In this document: positions 1 to 8,248 of the stretch, piece after piece | Layout: every line of letters starts with the position of its first letter | How positions within the stretch are numbered: position 1 is the stretch's first letter | Assembly: GCF_046237625.1 (NCBI RefSeq) | Contig: NZ_CP143545.1 | Span: 3,782,001-3,846,000 of the forward strand | Direction: 5' to 3' | DNA length: 64,000 bases | Source: Paraperibacillus esterisolvens | GTDB taxonomy: Bacteria > Bacillota > Bacilli > Bacillales > DSM-1321 | The notes under the pieces: generated by a model | Database searches by the model: none | What the model saw: the letters and a program-made list of their open reading frames with translations, nothing else | Told to the model about the DNA's origin: nothing | Position numbers and translations under genes: made by a program

Positions 1-294
1 GCCGGCGATCTTGATCCAGGTGATTTTTATGAGGAATACTCCGAGGCCGATAGCCAGGAAGCGGAATAAATAGGCACCCAGAATTCCGTAGAACAGGGCA
101 CGTCTTTGCTGCTCCTTCGGTAGATGCTTAACCATTACGGCAAGAACAAGGGCGTTATCAGCAGACAGAAGACCCTCAAGGATGATCAGTGTCCCGATGA
201 CTCCCCATGATGCAGGGTCAGATAAAACGGTCTTGATGGCATCCCAAGAGAAGAACGACCCATAACTTGATAATAAATCTTGAATGAATTCCAT
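1..294 (-). CDS. yceF: TerC-family integral membrane protein (YceF-like), partial
   Basis: Only the first 98 codons lie in the window; the 3' end runs off position 1. The start ATG is preceded by a good AAGGAG site. Visible are hydrophobic segments around residues 32-50 and 75-95, and the acidic membrane motif EGLLSADNALV (about residues 38-48), which is typical of TerC proteins. Members of this family are multi-pass membrane proteins linked to tellurite/metal stress and, in Bacillus, to supplying metal cofactors to exported proteins. It is the last gene of a co-directional set of three TerD genes, the same order as B. subtilis yceC-yceD-yceE-yceF, so operon membership is likely. The family call is firm; the exact substrate is not visible. 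Confidence 0.85.
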   Translation of the reverse strand, partial: MEFIQDLLSSYGSFFSWDAIKTVLSDPASWGVIGTLIILEGLLSADNALVLAVMVKHLPKEQQRRALFYGILGAYLFRFLAIGLGVFLIKITWIKIAG

Positions 295-348
295 TTAACT
301 TTTAATCTCCTTCATTATGAAACTGTTTTTCTTAAAAGCCAGAGGGGG

Positions 349-927
349 TTAGACCTCCAGGCCGTAATTGCGGCAGAGTGCGGCCAGGCCGCCTGAAAAT
401 CCGCTGCCAATCGCATTGAATTTCCAATTAGATCCATGCTTATATAGTTCACAGATGACGACTGCGGTTTCAATGGAGAAATCCTCGCCAAGGTCATAGC
501 GGAGAATCTCCTGGTTATCATCCGCATTCACAACCCGGACAAAGGCATTGGATACCTGGCCGAAGTTCTGCTTTCTTGTGTCTGCGTCATGAATGGTCAC
601 GGCAATCCCGATCTTGCTCACATGAGAAGGCAGCAGCGAGAAATCAACAGTCAGCTGCTCATCATCGCCGTCCCCTTCGCCGGTCCGGTTATCCCCGGTA
701 TGCTCCACAGCGCCTGTTGGACTTTTTAAATTATTATAAAAAATGAATTCCAAATCATCCTGCACCTTGCCCTGTTCATTGGCAAGGAATGCAGAGGCAT
801 CCAGATCAAAATCAGCTCCGCCTGAATATTTGTTGGTGTCCCAGCCTAGACCGATAATGACCTTTGTCAGGCCTGGGTTCGTTTTAGTCAAATCAATCCG
901 CTGGCCTTTGGCTAATTGAATCGCCAT
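349..927 (-). CDS. yceE: TerD-family stress protein (YceE-like)
   Basis: A 192-aa cytosolic TerD-domain protein. The start at 927 (MAIQLAKGQ) is chosen because an AAAGGGTGA site precedes it and it aligns with both paralogues; the longer open frame has no such site. Hallmarks are a DFDLDASAF motif near residue 40, the acidic loop GDNRTGEGDGDDEQ (calcium-binding in characterised TerD proteins), and a YDLGEDFS...ELYKHGSNWKF C-terminal block. It is the third of three tandem TerD copies. In B. subtilis the yce operon responds to general and envelope stress; the biochemical role is not established. Separated from yceD by 91 bp containing a hairpin. Confidence 0.9.
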   Translation of the reverse strand: MAIQLAKGQRIDLTKTNPGLTKVIIGLGWDTNKYSGGADFDLDASAFLANEQGKVQDDLEFIFYNNLKSPTGAVEHTGDNRTGEGDGDDEQLTVDFSLLPSHVSKIGIAVTIHDADTRKQNFGQVSNAFVRVVNADDNQEILRYDLGEDFSIETAVVICELYKHGSNWKFNAIGSGFSGGLAALCRNYGLEV

Positions 928-962
928 AAAAGTCACCCTTTCTATAGATTCTGTTTTCAATA

Positions 963-993
963 AAGCGGAATTTGCACACGGCAAATTCCGCTT
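963..993 (-). other. intra-operon hairpin between yceD and yceE
   Basis: A perfect 13-bp inverted repeat (AAGCGGAATTTGC, 5-nt loop). On the minus strand it is followed by only a short T-rich stretch, so it may be an attenuator or an mRNA-stabilising element rather than a full terminator. Confidence 0.55.
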
Positions 994-1018
994 AGAAACT
1001 GCTTATAGATGTAAGAAA

Positions 1019-1597
1019 TTATACATTCAATCCAAAGTCGCGTACAAGTGAAGCCAGTCCGCCCTGATAGCCGCTGCCGATTGCATTGAATTTCCACTCG
1101 CCGTTGTGGCGGTATAATTCACCGACTACTACTGCCGTTTCGATGGAGAAATCTTCACCAAGATCATAGCGGATCAGCTCTTCGCCGTTAGCCGGGTTGA
1201 AAATGCGGGCAAATGCATTGGAAACCTGCCCGAAGTTCTGGCTGCGGGCTTCAGCATCATGGATGGTAATGGTGAAAGTAATCTTCTCGATATTGGCAGG
1301 AACCTGGGAAAGGTTGATTTTCACCTGCTCATCATCGCCGTCACCATCACCAGTCAGGTTGTCGCCTGTATGCTCTACTGCGCCATTTGCTCCTACCAGG
1401 TTGTTGAAGAAGATAAAGTCCTTCTCATTGTCGCATTTACCGGAAGCGTTCAATAAGAAAACAGAAGAATCCAGGTCAAAGTCATGGCCGCCATCGTATT
1501 TGTTAACATCCCAGCCAAGTCCGACCACAATGTTCTGAAGTCCCGGATTGGATTTTGTAAGATCTACCTTTTGTCCTTTAGATAATGAAATAGCCAT
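1019..1597 (-). CDS. yceD: TerD-family stress protein (YceD-like)
   Basis: A 192-aa TerD-domain protein closely resembling the neighbouring YceE-like copy. It has MAISLSKGQ at the start, HDFDLDSSVF near residue 40, the acidic GDNLTGDGDGDDEQ loop and the YDLGEDFSIETAVVVGELYRHNGEWKFNAIG-type tail. The start at 1597 follows a GAGGG site and matches the paralogues; upstream in-frame codons are not supported. Second gene of the yceCDEF-type operon. Tandem TerD copies are the normal arrangement in Bacillus. Cytosolic and probably calcium-binding; the role in stress resistance is known only at phenotype level. Confidence 0.9.
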   Translation of the reverse strand: MAISLSKGQKVDLTKSNPGLQNIVVGLGWDVNKYDGGHDFDLDSSVFLLNASGKCDNEKDFIFFNNLVGANGAVEHTGDNLTGDGDGDDEQVKINLSQVPANIEKITFTITIHDAEARSQNFGQVSNAFARIFNPANGEELIRYDLGEDFSIETAVVVGELYRHNGEWKFNAIGSGYQGGLASLVRDFGLNV

Positions 1598-1632
1598 TAT
1601 AATTCCCTCACTTTTATTTAAATTTTTTTGAA

Positions 1633-2229
1633 TTAGCGGTAACGGTTTGCAATATCCCCGATTGAAAGGTCGCTCGTCCCCTGGCCGACAGCTGAGAACT
1701 TCCACTCTCCATTATGGCGGTACAGCTCGCCTGGGAATAGAGAAGTAAGTCCTGAATAATCATCAGACAGATTATACTTGATCAATTCTTCTCCTGTGCT
1801 GCTGTTAAAGATGCGGATGAATGCATTCTTGATCATGCCAAAGTGCTGTTTTCTCTGCTTAGCCTGATAGATGTTCACCACAAACAGCAGTTTATGTACA
1901 TCGGCAGGAACGCTGTTCAAGTCAACAAGAATCTGCTCGTCATCGCCTTCGCCCGCACCGGTCAGATTATCGCCGGTATGCTTGACGCTGCGGCATTTGC
2001 TCGTCTTGTTGCCAAAATAGATCAGCTTCTTCTGGTCAGTCAGTTTATCCTGATCGCTTAGCATAAGAACAGATGCATCACAATCCACATCAGCTCCCCC
2101 GCCCAGGAGTCCTCCGAACAGACCGCCTTTCTTCACAGGATCCCAGCCAAGGCCGACAGTAATATTGGTCAGTCCGGCCCGGCCCTTTGTCAGGTCGATC
2201 TTTTGTCCCTTTTGCAATGAAATGGCCAT
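1633..2229 (-). CDS. yceC: TerD-family stress protein (YceC-like)
   Basis: A 198-aa TerD-domain protein and the first gene of the operon. It differs from the two downstream copies by a Gly-rich insert (GGLFGGLLGGGADVDCDASVL, about residues 28-48) before the conserved aspartates. The GDNLTGAGEGDDEQ loop is kept. The start at 2229 follows GGGGGAGAG. The leader upstream carries a TTGGAA-N7-TTCCAA palindrome (2284-2304) that could be regulatory, but no sigma-B or ECF promoter could be assigned with confidence. The position matches B. subtilis yceC. Confidence 0.88.
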   Translation of the reverse strand: MAISLQKGQKIDLTKGRAGLTNITVGLGWDPVKKGGLFGGLLGGGADVDCDASVLMLSDQDKLTDQKKLIYFGNKTSKCRSVKHTGDNLTGAGEGDDEQILVDLNSVPADVHKLLFVVNIYQAKQRKQHFGMIKNAFIRIFNSSTGEELIKYNLSDDYSGLTSLFPGELYRHNGEWKFSAVGQGTSDLSIGDIANRYR

Positions 2230-2503
2230 ATTGCACTCTCCCCCAAGTTTGGCATTCTTATAAATCTTCTTAAATTTTATCATTTTGGAATTTACAGTTC
2301 CAATATATTACACGAAAGGCACTCAGCCTTTCCTGCATGACTTCGCCTACTGTATACGGCTGGTCCTTTAAAAGGTTTCAATTTTTTTTCGGCTGTCCTA
2401 TTTTTTTCACCATTTTTTCACCGTCGGCGGATAAAGTAGGCATTGTATGAGGGAACCACCGGGGAATACACATCAAAATTTTATTATAACAGGAGGTATG
2501 TAC

Positions 2504-3496
2504 ATGAACAAAAAGAAGCTGGCTGGACTTATCATGACAGGCGCTCTGACGGCAGGAATCATTGGCGGGGCAGGTGCTGCATTCGCAGCAGCAGAATCGG
2601 GGGCAGGACAGGAAGCCAAGCAGGCAGAGAATGTAAAGGCATCACTTACCAGTAAACAAAAAGCGGAAGCAAACAGGATTTTAAGCAGCCTGAAGGCAGA
2701 CCTCAACAAGCTGGGCGTAGATCTTCCGGAAAAGGGAAAGAAATTCAGGGGCCGTGACGGCGGGCCTTTCGCTTCTATGAGCGAGGCCAATAAGGAAAAG
2801 GCCCGCACAATTATGGATCAGCTCAGGGATGGCAAGATCACTGAGGCTGCGGCAAAAGAACAATTGCAGAAGCTTGGTGCGGACCTGCAGGAAAGAGGGA
2901 AAGGATTTGGCGGACATGGCGGCGGACCTTTCGCTTCACTCAGTGATGAGAACAAAGTAAAGGCGCGAGCTATCATGGAACAGCTGAAGGCTGGTAAGAT
3001 CACTGAGACGGATGCGAAGGAGAAATTGCAGAAACTGGGTGCCAACCTGCCGGAACGCAGAAAATTTGGCGGGCCTTTCGCTTCACTTAGTAATGAGAAC
3101 AAAGTAAAGGCGCGCGATATTATGGAACAGCTGAAGGCTGGTAAGATCACTGAAGCGGATGCGAAGGAGAAATTGCAGAAGCTGGGTGCCGGCCTGCCGG
3201 AACGCAGAAAATTTGGCGGGCCTTTCGCTTCACTTAGTGAGGAGAACAAAGAAAAGGCGCGCAATATCATGGAACAGCTGAAGGCTGGTAAGATCACTGA
3301 AGCGGATGCGAAGGAGAAATTGCAGAAGCTGGGTGCCGGCCTGCCCGAAAAAAGAAAAGGCCTTGAAAAAGCACTGAACGGCCTTGATGCCGATACAAAG
3401 AAAAAAGCTCAGGCCTTGATTGATAAGGCGGAAAAACAGCTGGCTGAGCTGGGAATTGATAATATTCCATTCAAAGGATTAAAGAAAGCCGAATAA
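2504..3496 (+). CDS. secreted protein with four ~49-residue repeats, function unknown
   Basis: A 330-aa protein. ATG at 2504 has AGGAGG 7 nt upstream; an ATG at 2498 is too close to the site. Residues 1-28 form a Sec signal peptide (Lys-rich start, hydrophobic core, AFA cleavage site). After a charged linker come four repeats with the core GGPFASLS-ENK-KAR-IMEQLKAGKIT-DAKEKLQKLG. Repeats 3 and 4 are also nearly identical at DNA level, 147 bp apart, which points to recent duplication. Repeats are predicted helical, highly charged and lack cysteine. A C-terminal helical segment (LNGLDADTKKKAQALIDKAEKQL) follows. I do not recognise a named family. Monocistronic, convergent with ctpB and closed by a strong terminator. 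Confidence 0.8.
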   Translation: MNKKKLAGLIMTGALTAGIIGGAGAAFAAAESGAGQEAKQAENVKASLTSKQKAEANRILSSLKADLNKLGVDLPEKGKKFRGRDGGPFASMSEANKEKARTIMDQLRDGKITEAAAKEQLQKLGADLQERGKGFGGHGGGPFASLSDENKVKARAIMEQLKAGKITETDAKEKLQKLGANLPERRKFGGPFASLSNENKVKARDIMEQLKAGKITEADAKEKLQKLGAGLPERRKFGGPFASLSEENKEKARNIMEQLKAGKITEADAKEKLQKLGAGLPEKRKGLEKALNGLDADTKKKAQALIDKAEKQLAELGIDNIPFKGLKKAE

Positions 3497-3504
3497 CCAT
3501 AAGA

Positions 3505-3533
3505 AACCCTCAGGCACCATATGCCTGAGGGTT
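3505..3533. terminator. bidirectional terminator between repeat protein and ctpB
   Basis: AACCCTCAGGCA / TGCCTGAGGGTT, a 12-bp stem with 5-nt loop and a T-rich 3' side (gtcttttattt). It lies between two convergent stop codons. Confidence 0.85.
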
Positions 3534-3539
3534 CGTCTT

Positions 3540-4985
3540 TTATTTTGCGAGATAGCTTAATGCCATCTGCAGCTGCAGATCATGTTCTTCGTCCTTAATA
3601 TAGTCCTGGACAGCTGCCACCAAGCCATCAGCCGTCCTGCTATCGAGAATCCCGGTTTGTTTTAAATCCTGCTGTGCCTGGAACGCCTTAACGGCAATTT
3701 CAGTCCGCAAATCGAAATAACCATCTTCACGGCCTGTCTCAAAACCGAGGCTGTTCAGCATTTCCTGGGCATGCTTGATCTGCTCGTCGTTGCTGTCTCT
3801 TCCAAATGGTTCCGAAACATCCAGAGGCTGCGAATGGAAGGCATCCGGCTGGGCAACCTCAATGGTCGGATCTATGCCCTTTTTATGAATCCAATTTCCT
3901 TCAGGCGTAAGCCACTTATACAGAGTCAGCTTGATATTGCTGCCATCCTCCATCGGCACTGCCTGCTGGACAGTTCCTTTTCCGAAGGTGCGCTCGCCGA
4001 TCAGCTGATAGCCCTCTGCCTCATGCAGCGCCCCTGCGAGGATTTCGGAAGCAGACGCGCTTCCCTTATCAATCAGGACGGCCACTCCGTAAGGCTTTTC
4101 TTTACCAAGTGTTGTGAAATACTTTTTACGGTCTCCATTCCGCTTCTGAATCTGGATATACGGCTTTTCCTTAGTTACGAATTCACCCAGAATTGCCTCA
4201 ACGGATGAAAGCAGGCCGCCTGGATTTCCCCTCACATCAATGACCAGGCCTTTGATATTTTTCCCTTCCAGCTTTCCCAGCTCTTTTTCAAAATCCTCTG
4301 CCGTATGCTCCGAAAAGGAAGTGAGGGCAATATAGCCTATCTTTTCTCCATTCTGTTCCTTAACCTTGGACTCAACCGTATGAATAGGGATTGTATCACG
4401 CACCATTTTCACAACAATCGGATTGGAAACACCAGGCCGCTTGATTTCAAGCTTCACCGCAGACCCCTTTTTACCCCTGATTTTCAGACGGGTATCATAC
4501 AGATTCAATCCCTCCACACTGTCGCCGTTCACCTTAAGAATCTGGTCGCGCGGCTTCAGGCCGGCCTTTTCGGCAGGTGAATTCTTATAGGGGGATATGA
4601 TAATAATCTTGCCGTCTTCCTCTCCGATCTCCGTGCCGATGCCTTCAAAAGACGAATCGAGTGCCTCATTAAATTGCTGAGCTGTTTCCTTATTCATATA
4701 AACTGAATACGGATCCTTCAAGGTGGACAGCATCCCCTGGATGGCTCCCTCCTCAAGCTTCTGACCCGTTACCTTCTCTACATAATTATCCTTTATCAGC
4801 TGATAAGCCTGATGTACCTTTACCAAAGACTTTTCCTCAGCGGCCGTACCGCTCTGCTGCTCGTTCTGGAGTTCTTTGCCCCCCAAATCCCCGCCTCCAT
4901 ACTTCACTCCGCCGTACACACCGCCCGCTGCCCCAACAGTCAGCGAAACAGCAGCCGTCAGCGGCACTACCCACTTTTTAGCCAT
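3540..4985 (-). CDS. ctpB: carboxy-terminal processing peptidase CtpB (S41)
   Basis: A 481-aa membrane-anchored S41 protease. The start at 4985 (MAKKWVV) is chosen for the AGAGGAG site 7 nt upstream. The N-terminal hydrophobic anchor is at residues 5-28, the PDZ domain at about 110-190 (SFEGIG...GLKPRDQIL), the S41 core at about 215-400, and a C-terminal peptidoglycan-binding repeat (DEQIKHAQEMLNSLGF...AVKAFQ). The Ser/Lys dyad is S311 (GSASASE) and K336 (TFGKGTVQ), with the usual 25-residue spacing. In B. subtilis CtpB trims SpoIVFA between mother cell and forespore to trigger sigma-K processing. Position beside ftsXE is as in B. subtilis. Confidence 0.93.
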   Translation of the reverse strand: MAKKWVVPLTAAVSLTVGAAGGVYGGVKYGGGDLGGKELQNEQQSGTAAEEKSLVKVHQAYQLIKDNYVEKVTGQKLEEGAIQGMLSTLKDPYSVYMNKETAQQFNEALDSSFEGIGTEIGEEDGKIIIISPYKNSPAEKAGLKPRDQILKVNGDSVEGLNLYDTRLKIRGKKGSAVKLEIKRPGVSNPIVVKMVRDTIPIHTVESKVKEQNGEKIGYIALTSFSEHTAEDFEKELGKLEGKNIKGLVIDVRGNPGGLLSSVEAILGEFVTKEKPYIQIQKRNGDRKKYFTTLGKEKPYGVAVLIDKGSASASEILAGALHEAEGYQLIGERTFGKGTVQQAVPMEDGSNIKLTLYKWLTPEGNWIHKKGIDPTIEVAQPDAFHSQPLDVSEPFGRDSNDEQIKHAQEMLNSLGFETGREDGYFDLRTEIAVKAFQAQQDLKQTGILDSRTADGLVAAVQDYIKDEEHDLQLQMALSYLAK

Positions 4986-5172
4986 ACTAAGCTCCTCTCT
5001 CACATCCTAACGAATCTGGTACTTGTCCTTAGTTATATATGAAAGGGGGCTGGATTTTATGAACAGGTTTGGCGGGAGGGGGACGAAAATGGCTGGCGGC
5101 TGTAAATAAAACTGGGACGGCGTGGAGACATCCTGCTGGCAGGACCGGAACCAGCTGGCAGCCAGGGATAAT

Positions 5173-5440
5173 TGGTTCTTGAATAATTAGAACCTAAAAC
5201 AGCTCGGATTTGAGAAGAAATGGTTCTAAATGCATGATTAGAACCAAAATCGGATGCAATCCAGGAAGAATTGGTCCTAATGGAAGGATTAGAACATTAA
5301 AAGGCTGAGATTTCAGCAGTAATGGTTCTAAATGCATGATTAGAACCAAAACCGGCTGTGATCCGGGAAGAATTGGTTCAAAAGGGACCCTTAGAACCTA
5401 AATCAGATGGGATTTCTGCAGAAATGGTTCTAAATGAATG
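5173..5440. repeat. imperfect tandem array, ~51-bp period, built on a GGTTCTAA...TTAGAACC palindrome
   Basis: TGGTTCT-like words start at 5173, 5221, 5272, 5323, 5374 and 5425, giving steps of 48, 51, 51, 51 and 51. Each unit pairs a left arm (GGTTCTAAAT) with a right arm (ATTAGAACC) about 18 nt away, then a GATTT/GATCC-type linker. The array fills the ctpB to small-ORF interval (5004-5582), which otherwise shows no gene. It lacks the sharp repeat/spacer identity of a CRISPR. It could be a short intergenic repeat family or a protein-binding array. Confidence 0.75.
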
Positions 5441-5582
5441 ACAAGGGATGGTTTAACCCGCTAATATACCCTTTATCTTCTCTCTTCTCGGTTATACAGC
5501 AGCTGCTGCATTTGTCAAAATATTCAATATATACTATAATATTGTAAAAGCCGCAGCTTTTTATACAAAGGGGGAGTTCTCC

Positions 5583-5732
5583 ATGTTCTGGCCGTTTATC
5601 ATAATCATTACGCTATTTTTGATTGTGCAGTTTTTGAGGCCTGCGCCCGCCCGCACCCAGGAGTTATACGAAACTGATCCGGATCGGATTGTTGAGACTG
5701 AACGCGCAAAAAATACCCCGTTTAATGGATAA
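5583..5732 (+). CDS. small single-pass membrane protein, unknown
   Basis: A 49-codon ORF too short for most ORF callers. AAAGGGGGA lies 7 nt before the ATG. Residues 1-18 are a strong hydrophobic helix (MFWPFIIIITLFLIVQFL), followed by a Pro/Arg turn and an acidic tail. It ends directly in a strong terminator. Small proteins of this type occur singly in Bacillus genomes; no family is recognised. The coding call rests on the ribosome site, the membrane segment and the terminator. Confidence 0.6.
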   Translation: MFWPFIIIITLFLIVQFLRPAPARTQELYETDPDRIVETERAKNTPFNG

Positions 5733-5735
5733 AAT

Positions 5736-5776
5736 AAAAAGGGTGAAGCTCCCTGTAATGGAGCCTCACCCTTTTT
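5736..5776. terminator. bidirectional terminator between small membrane ORF and ftsX
   Basis: AAAAAGGGTGAaGCTCC / GGAGCcTCACCCTTTTT: a long stem with one mismatch, with A- and T-runs at both ends. It serves the two convergent genes. Confidence 0.9.
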
Positions 5777-5780
5777 CACT

Positions 5781-6674
5781 TTATACCTTCAGGAACTTCC
5801 TCACAGACATCATGCTTCCCCAGATACCGATGACGGCGCCGAGTGCAAGCAGGATGAGAGAAACCTGCCAGATGAACGGATTTACTTCCAACAATTCCAC
5901 GAACTTGATCTGGATCCGAGGTGAAACGAAATCATAAATATAGTGGTAGGCGGCCGCGATGAATGCAACCGGGATGACAGCCCCAAGGACTCCGAGCCAG
6001 GCTCCTTCAAGGAAGAACGGCCAGCGGATAAAGCTGTTGGTGGCTCCTACTAATCTCATGATCTCAATTTCTTTTCTTCTGGCAACAATTGTTATCTTTA
6101 TGGTGTTTGAAATGAGGAACATTGCGGTAAATAATAAGCCAAGGATTAATACAATCCCGATATTACGGGCAACGCTGACCACATCAAACAATTTCTCTAC
6201 ATAACCCTGTCCATATTTTACACTTGATACGGACGGATACTTTTCAACGGATTTTGCTGTTTTAATAACATCAGCAGGTTCTTTCGTTTTGACTACATAT
6301 ACGTCGTTAAGCGGATTATCCTGTTCAAACAGTTCGAATGTCTTGCCGTCTTCGCCAAGCTCATTGATCAGATTGTTCAGCTCTTTTTCCTTTGGAGAAA
6401 AAGTGACGGTACTGACTTCCGGGATCTGTTCGAGCTTCTGCCCGACAAGCTTCTTATTATTTTCGTCTGCGGCTGAATCCAGGTGAACGCGGATTTCTAC
6501 GTCTTTCTGGACGTTTTCAGCTATATGGTTCAAGTTCATCATTACTACAAAAAATACACCGACTAAAAGAAGGGTCACGGTTACGGCACTGATGGATGCA
6601 AAAGTCATCCAGCCATTACGAGTCAGGTTCTTCCCGCTCTCCCTAAAATGGCGGCGAATGGTTCTAAAGCTCAT
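5781..6674 (-). CDS. ftsX: cell-division ABC-type permease FtsX
   Basis: A 297-aa protein, the same length as B. subtilis FtsX (about 296). The start at 6674 (MSFRTIRRHFRESGKNL) follows GAGGTGAG and overlaps the ftsE end by 11 bp, so the two are translationally coupled. Topology: cytoplasmic N-terminus, TM1 about residues 22-45 (SAVTVTLLLVGVFFVVMM), large extracellular loop to about 160, then three TM helices near 168-195, 216-240 and 265-288. With FtsE it forms the complex that activates peptidoglycan hydrolases (CwlO in B. subtilis) and affects sporulation entry. Confidence 0.95.
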   Translation of the reverse strand: MSFRTIRRHFRESGKNLTRNGWMTFASISAVTVTLLLVGVFFVVMMNLNHIAENVQKDVEIRVHLDSAADENNKKLVGQKLEQIPEVSTVTFSPKEKELNNLINELGEDGKTFELFEQDNPLNDVYVVKTKEPADVIKTAKSVEKYPSVSSVKYGQGYVEKLFDVVSVARNIGIVLILGLLFTAMFLISNTIKITIVARRKEIEIMRLVGATNSFIRWPFFLEGAWLGVLGAVIPVAFIAAAYHYIYDFVSPRIQIKFVELLEVNPFIWQVSLILLALGAVIGIWGSMMSVRKFLKV

Positions 6675-7350
6675 ATCCGTACTCACCTCGCTGTTCATCC
6701 CGCACAATTTTCCCATTTTCAATGGCTATTACACGGCGTTTCAGATTATTGACTATATCACGGTTATGCGTGGCCATCACGACAGTAGTGCCGCGTGTAT
6801 TGATTTCCTCAAAAATGTTCATGATCTCCCAGGAAGTTTCCGGATCAAGGTTCCCAGTCGGCTCGTCCGCTATGACGACCTGCGGGGAATTGACGATACT
6901 TCTTGCAATGGAAACACGCTGCTGCTCACCGCCGGAAAGCTCGGTCGGAACCATGCGCGCTTTATGCTTCAGCCCCACAAGGTCCAGGACCTCCATTACG
7001 CGTCTCTTAATCTCTTTCGGATGCTCTTCAATGACTTCCATGGCAAACGCTACGTTCTCGAAAACGGTCAGCGTAGGCAGAAGCTTATAATCCTGGAATA
7101 CAACCCCGAGATTCCGGCGGAACAATGGAACCTTCGTGGTACGGAGCTTTGCCAGCTGCACCCCATTCACGACGATGGAGCCGCTGGTCGGCTTTTCTTC
7201 CCTGAACATCATTTTTATAAAAGTAGATTTACCTGCACCGCTCGGCCCTACTACATAAACGAATTCGCCTTTATTGATCTTGACGTTGATCCCGTTTATG
7301 GCAGTGACGCCGTTCGGATAAGTCTTGTACACATTCGACATTTCAATCAT
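6664..7350 (-). CDS. ftsE: cell-division ATP-binding protein FtsE
   Basis: A 228-aa ABC ATPase, identical in length to B. subtilis FtsE when started at the ATG at 7350 (GGGTGA upstream); a GTG three codons earlier has no good site. Walker A GPSGAGKST (about 35-43), Q-loop, signature LSGGEQQRVSIAR (about 137-149), Walker B VVIADEPTGNLD and switch His in MATHNRD. Supplies ATP-driven motion to FtsX. Confidence 0.96.
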   Translation of the reverse strand: MIEMSNVYKTYPNGVTAINGINVKINKGEFVYVVGPSGAGKSTFIKMMFREEKPTSGSIVVNGVQLAKLRTTKVPLFRRNLGVVFQDYKLLPTLTVFENVAFAMEVIEEHPKEIKRRVMEVLDLVGLKHKARMVPTELSGGEQQRVSIARSIVNSPQVVIADEPTGNLDPETSWEIMNIFEEINTRGTTVVMATHNRDIVNNLKRRVIAIENGKIVRDEQRGEYGYEL

Positions 7351-7725
7351 GTAATTCACCCGGCCTTTTAGTTTAAAGATTTATTATAAAATTCACCTGA
7401 ATGGATTGGATGTTGCCAGACAACAAAAAACGACAAAATGAAAGAAAAAGCAACCCCTTTTCTTCTTTTGCCTCAAAACATTATAACACTCCTCCCTATA
7501 AGTTTTAAGGATAATTATATTACAGTTTCATTTCATTCAAGATACACAGCCCTGGTTATCATGATTAGAATGACCTGTTTATTACGTTCTCCCTGCCGGA
7601 AATTCAAACCGAAACTGAGAGCTCATAACCATTGTTTATGCAAGGTCATAAACATAAAATCATTACCTTATGGCACCAGACAGGTTAGCATAATAGTAAG
7701 ACAGTTTCCAGGAGGAGGGACTTTT
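7351..7725. other. 375-bp intergenic region, divergent leaders of ftsE and the GNAT gene
   Basis: No gene is supported here. It is AT-rich and should carry the ftsEX promoter (minus) and the acetyltransferase promoter (plus). An open frame runs upstream of the acetyltransferase in the same phase, but it has no ribosome site and reads unlike protein. Confidence 0.5.
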
Positions 7726-8187
7726 ATGGATGCAGGAATACACTTTAGAACTGCCGTGGAGGAGGATCTGGACAGCATCGTTGCTATGCTGGCCGATGAT
7801 ATGCTGGGAAGCAGGCGCGAGCGCTGGGAGCAGCCGCTTCCTGAAAGCTACAGGCGGGCCTTTGAGGCCATATCAGCTGATCCAAATAATGAGCTGGTGG
7901 TTGCTGTCCACGGAAATGAGGTGGTCGGAGTGCAGCAAATTACGTTCACTCCGTATATCACTCATCAGGGCGGGTGGAGAGCGACCATCGAAGGAGTACG
8001 GACTGCAGCATCTGCAAGAGGAAAAGGTGTCGGAAGCGCCCTTATTAAATGGGCTATCCAGCGTGCGGAGGAACGGGGCTGTCATCTGGTGCAGCTGACT
8101 ACCGATAAAGAAAGACCGGATGCTTTGCGGTTTTATGAGCGGCTGGGATTTAGTTCGACACATGAGGGCATGAAGCTTAAAATTTAA
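7726..8187 (+). CDS. GNAT-family N-acetyltransferase
   Basis: A 153-aa protein. ATG at 7726 has an exceptional GGAGGAGGGA site. The GNAT fold is evident: FRTAVEEDLDSIVAML (beta1-alpha1), ELVVAVHGNEVVGVQQIT, the acetyl-CoA pyrophosphate loop ARGKGVGSALIKWA near residues 96-109, and DALRFYERLGFSSTHEGMKL at the C-terminus. The substrate cannot be read from sequence; this subgroup acetylates small amines or is uncharacterised. It stands alone, with its own terminator, between ftsE and the Mn catalase, and is not part of the B. subtilis order. Confidence 0.88.
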   Translation: MDAGIHFRTAVEEDLDSIVAMLADDMLGSRRERWEQPLPESYRRAFEAISADPNNELVVAVHGNEVVGVQQITFTPYITHQGGWRATIEGVRTAASARGKGVGSALIKWAIQRAEERGCHLVQLTTDKERPDALRFYERLGFSSTHEGMKLKI

Positions 8188-8195
8188 CAAAATGT

Positions 8196-8225
8196 AAAAA
8201 CGCCAGGCGGTGTCCCGGCGTTTTT
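8196..8225 (+). terminator. terminator of the GNAT gene (also usable by Mn catalase)
   Basis: AAAAACGCC-N12-GGCGTTTTT, a GC stem flanked by A- and T-runs between convergent genes. Confidence 0.85.
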
Positions 8226-8248
8226 GCATATTAATTCATTTCAATAGA

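Noticed and set aside
2473..3297. Long minus-strand open frames opposite the repeat protein
   Set aside because: They mirror the repeats of the plus-strand gene, lack ribosome sites and have Ser/Pro/Phe-biased composition typical of antisense shadows.
5173..5440. Possible CRISPR array
   Set aside because: Repeats are imperfect, spacers resemble each other, and no cas genes are near.
5173..5440. SinR-like sites within the 51-bp array (GGTTCT words)
   Set aside because: Arms are GGTTCTAA with about 18-nt spacing, not GTTCTTT-N2-AAAGAAC, and no accessory promoter is present.
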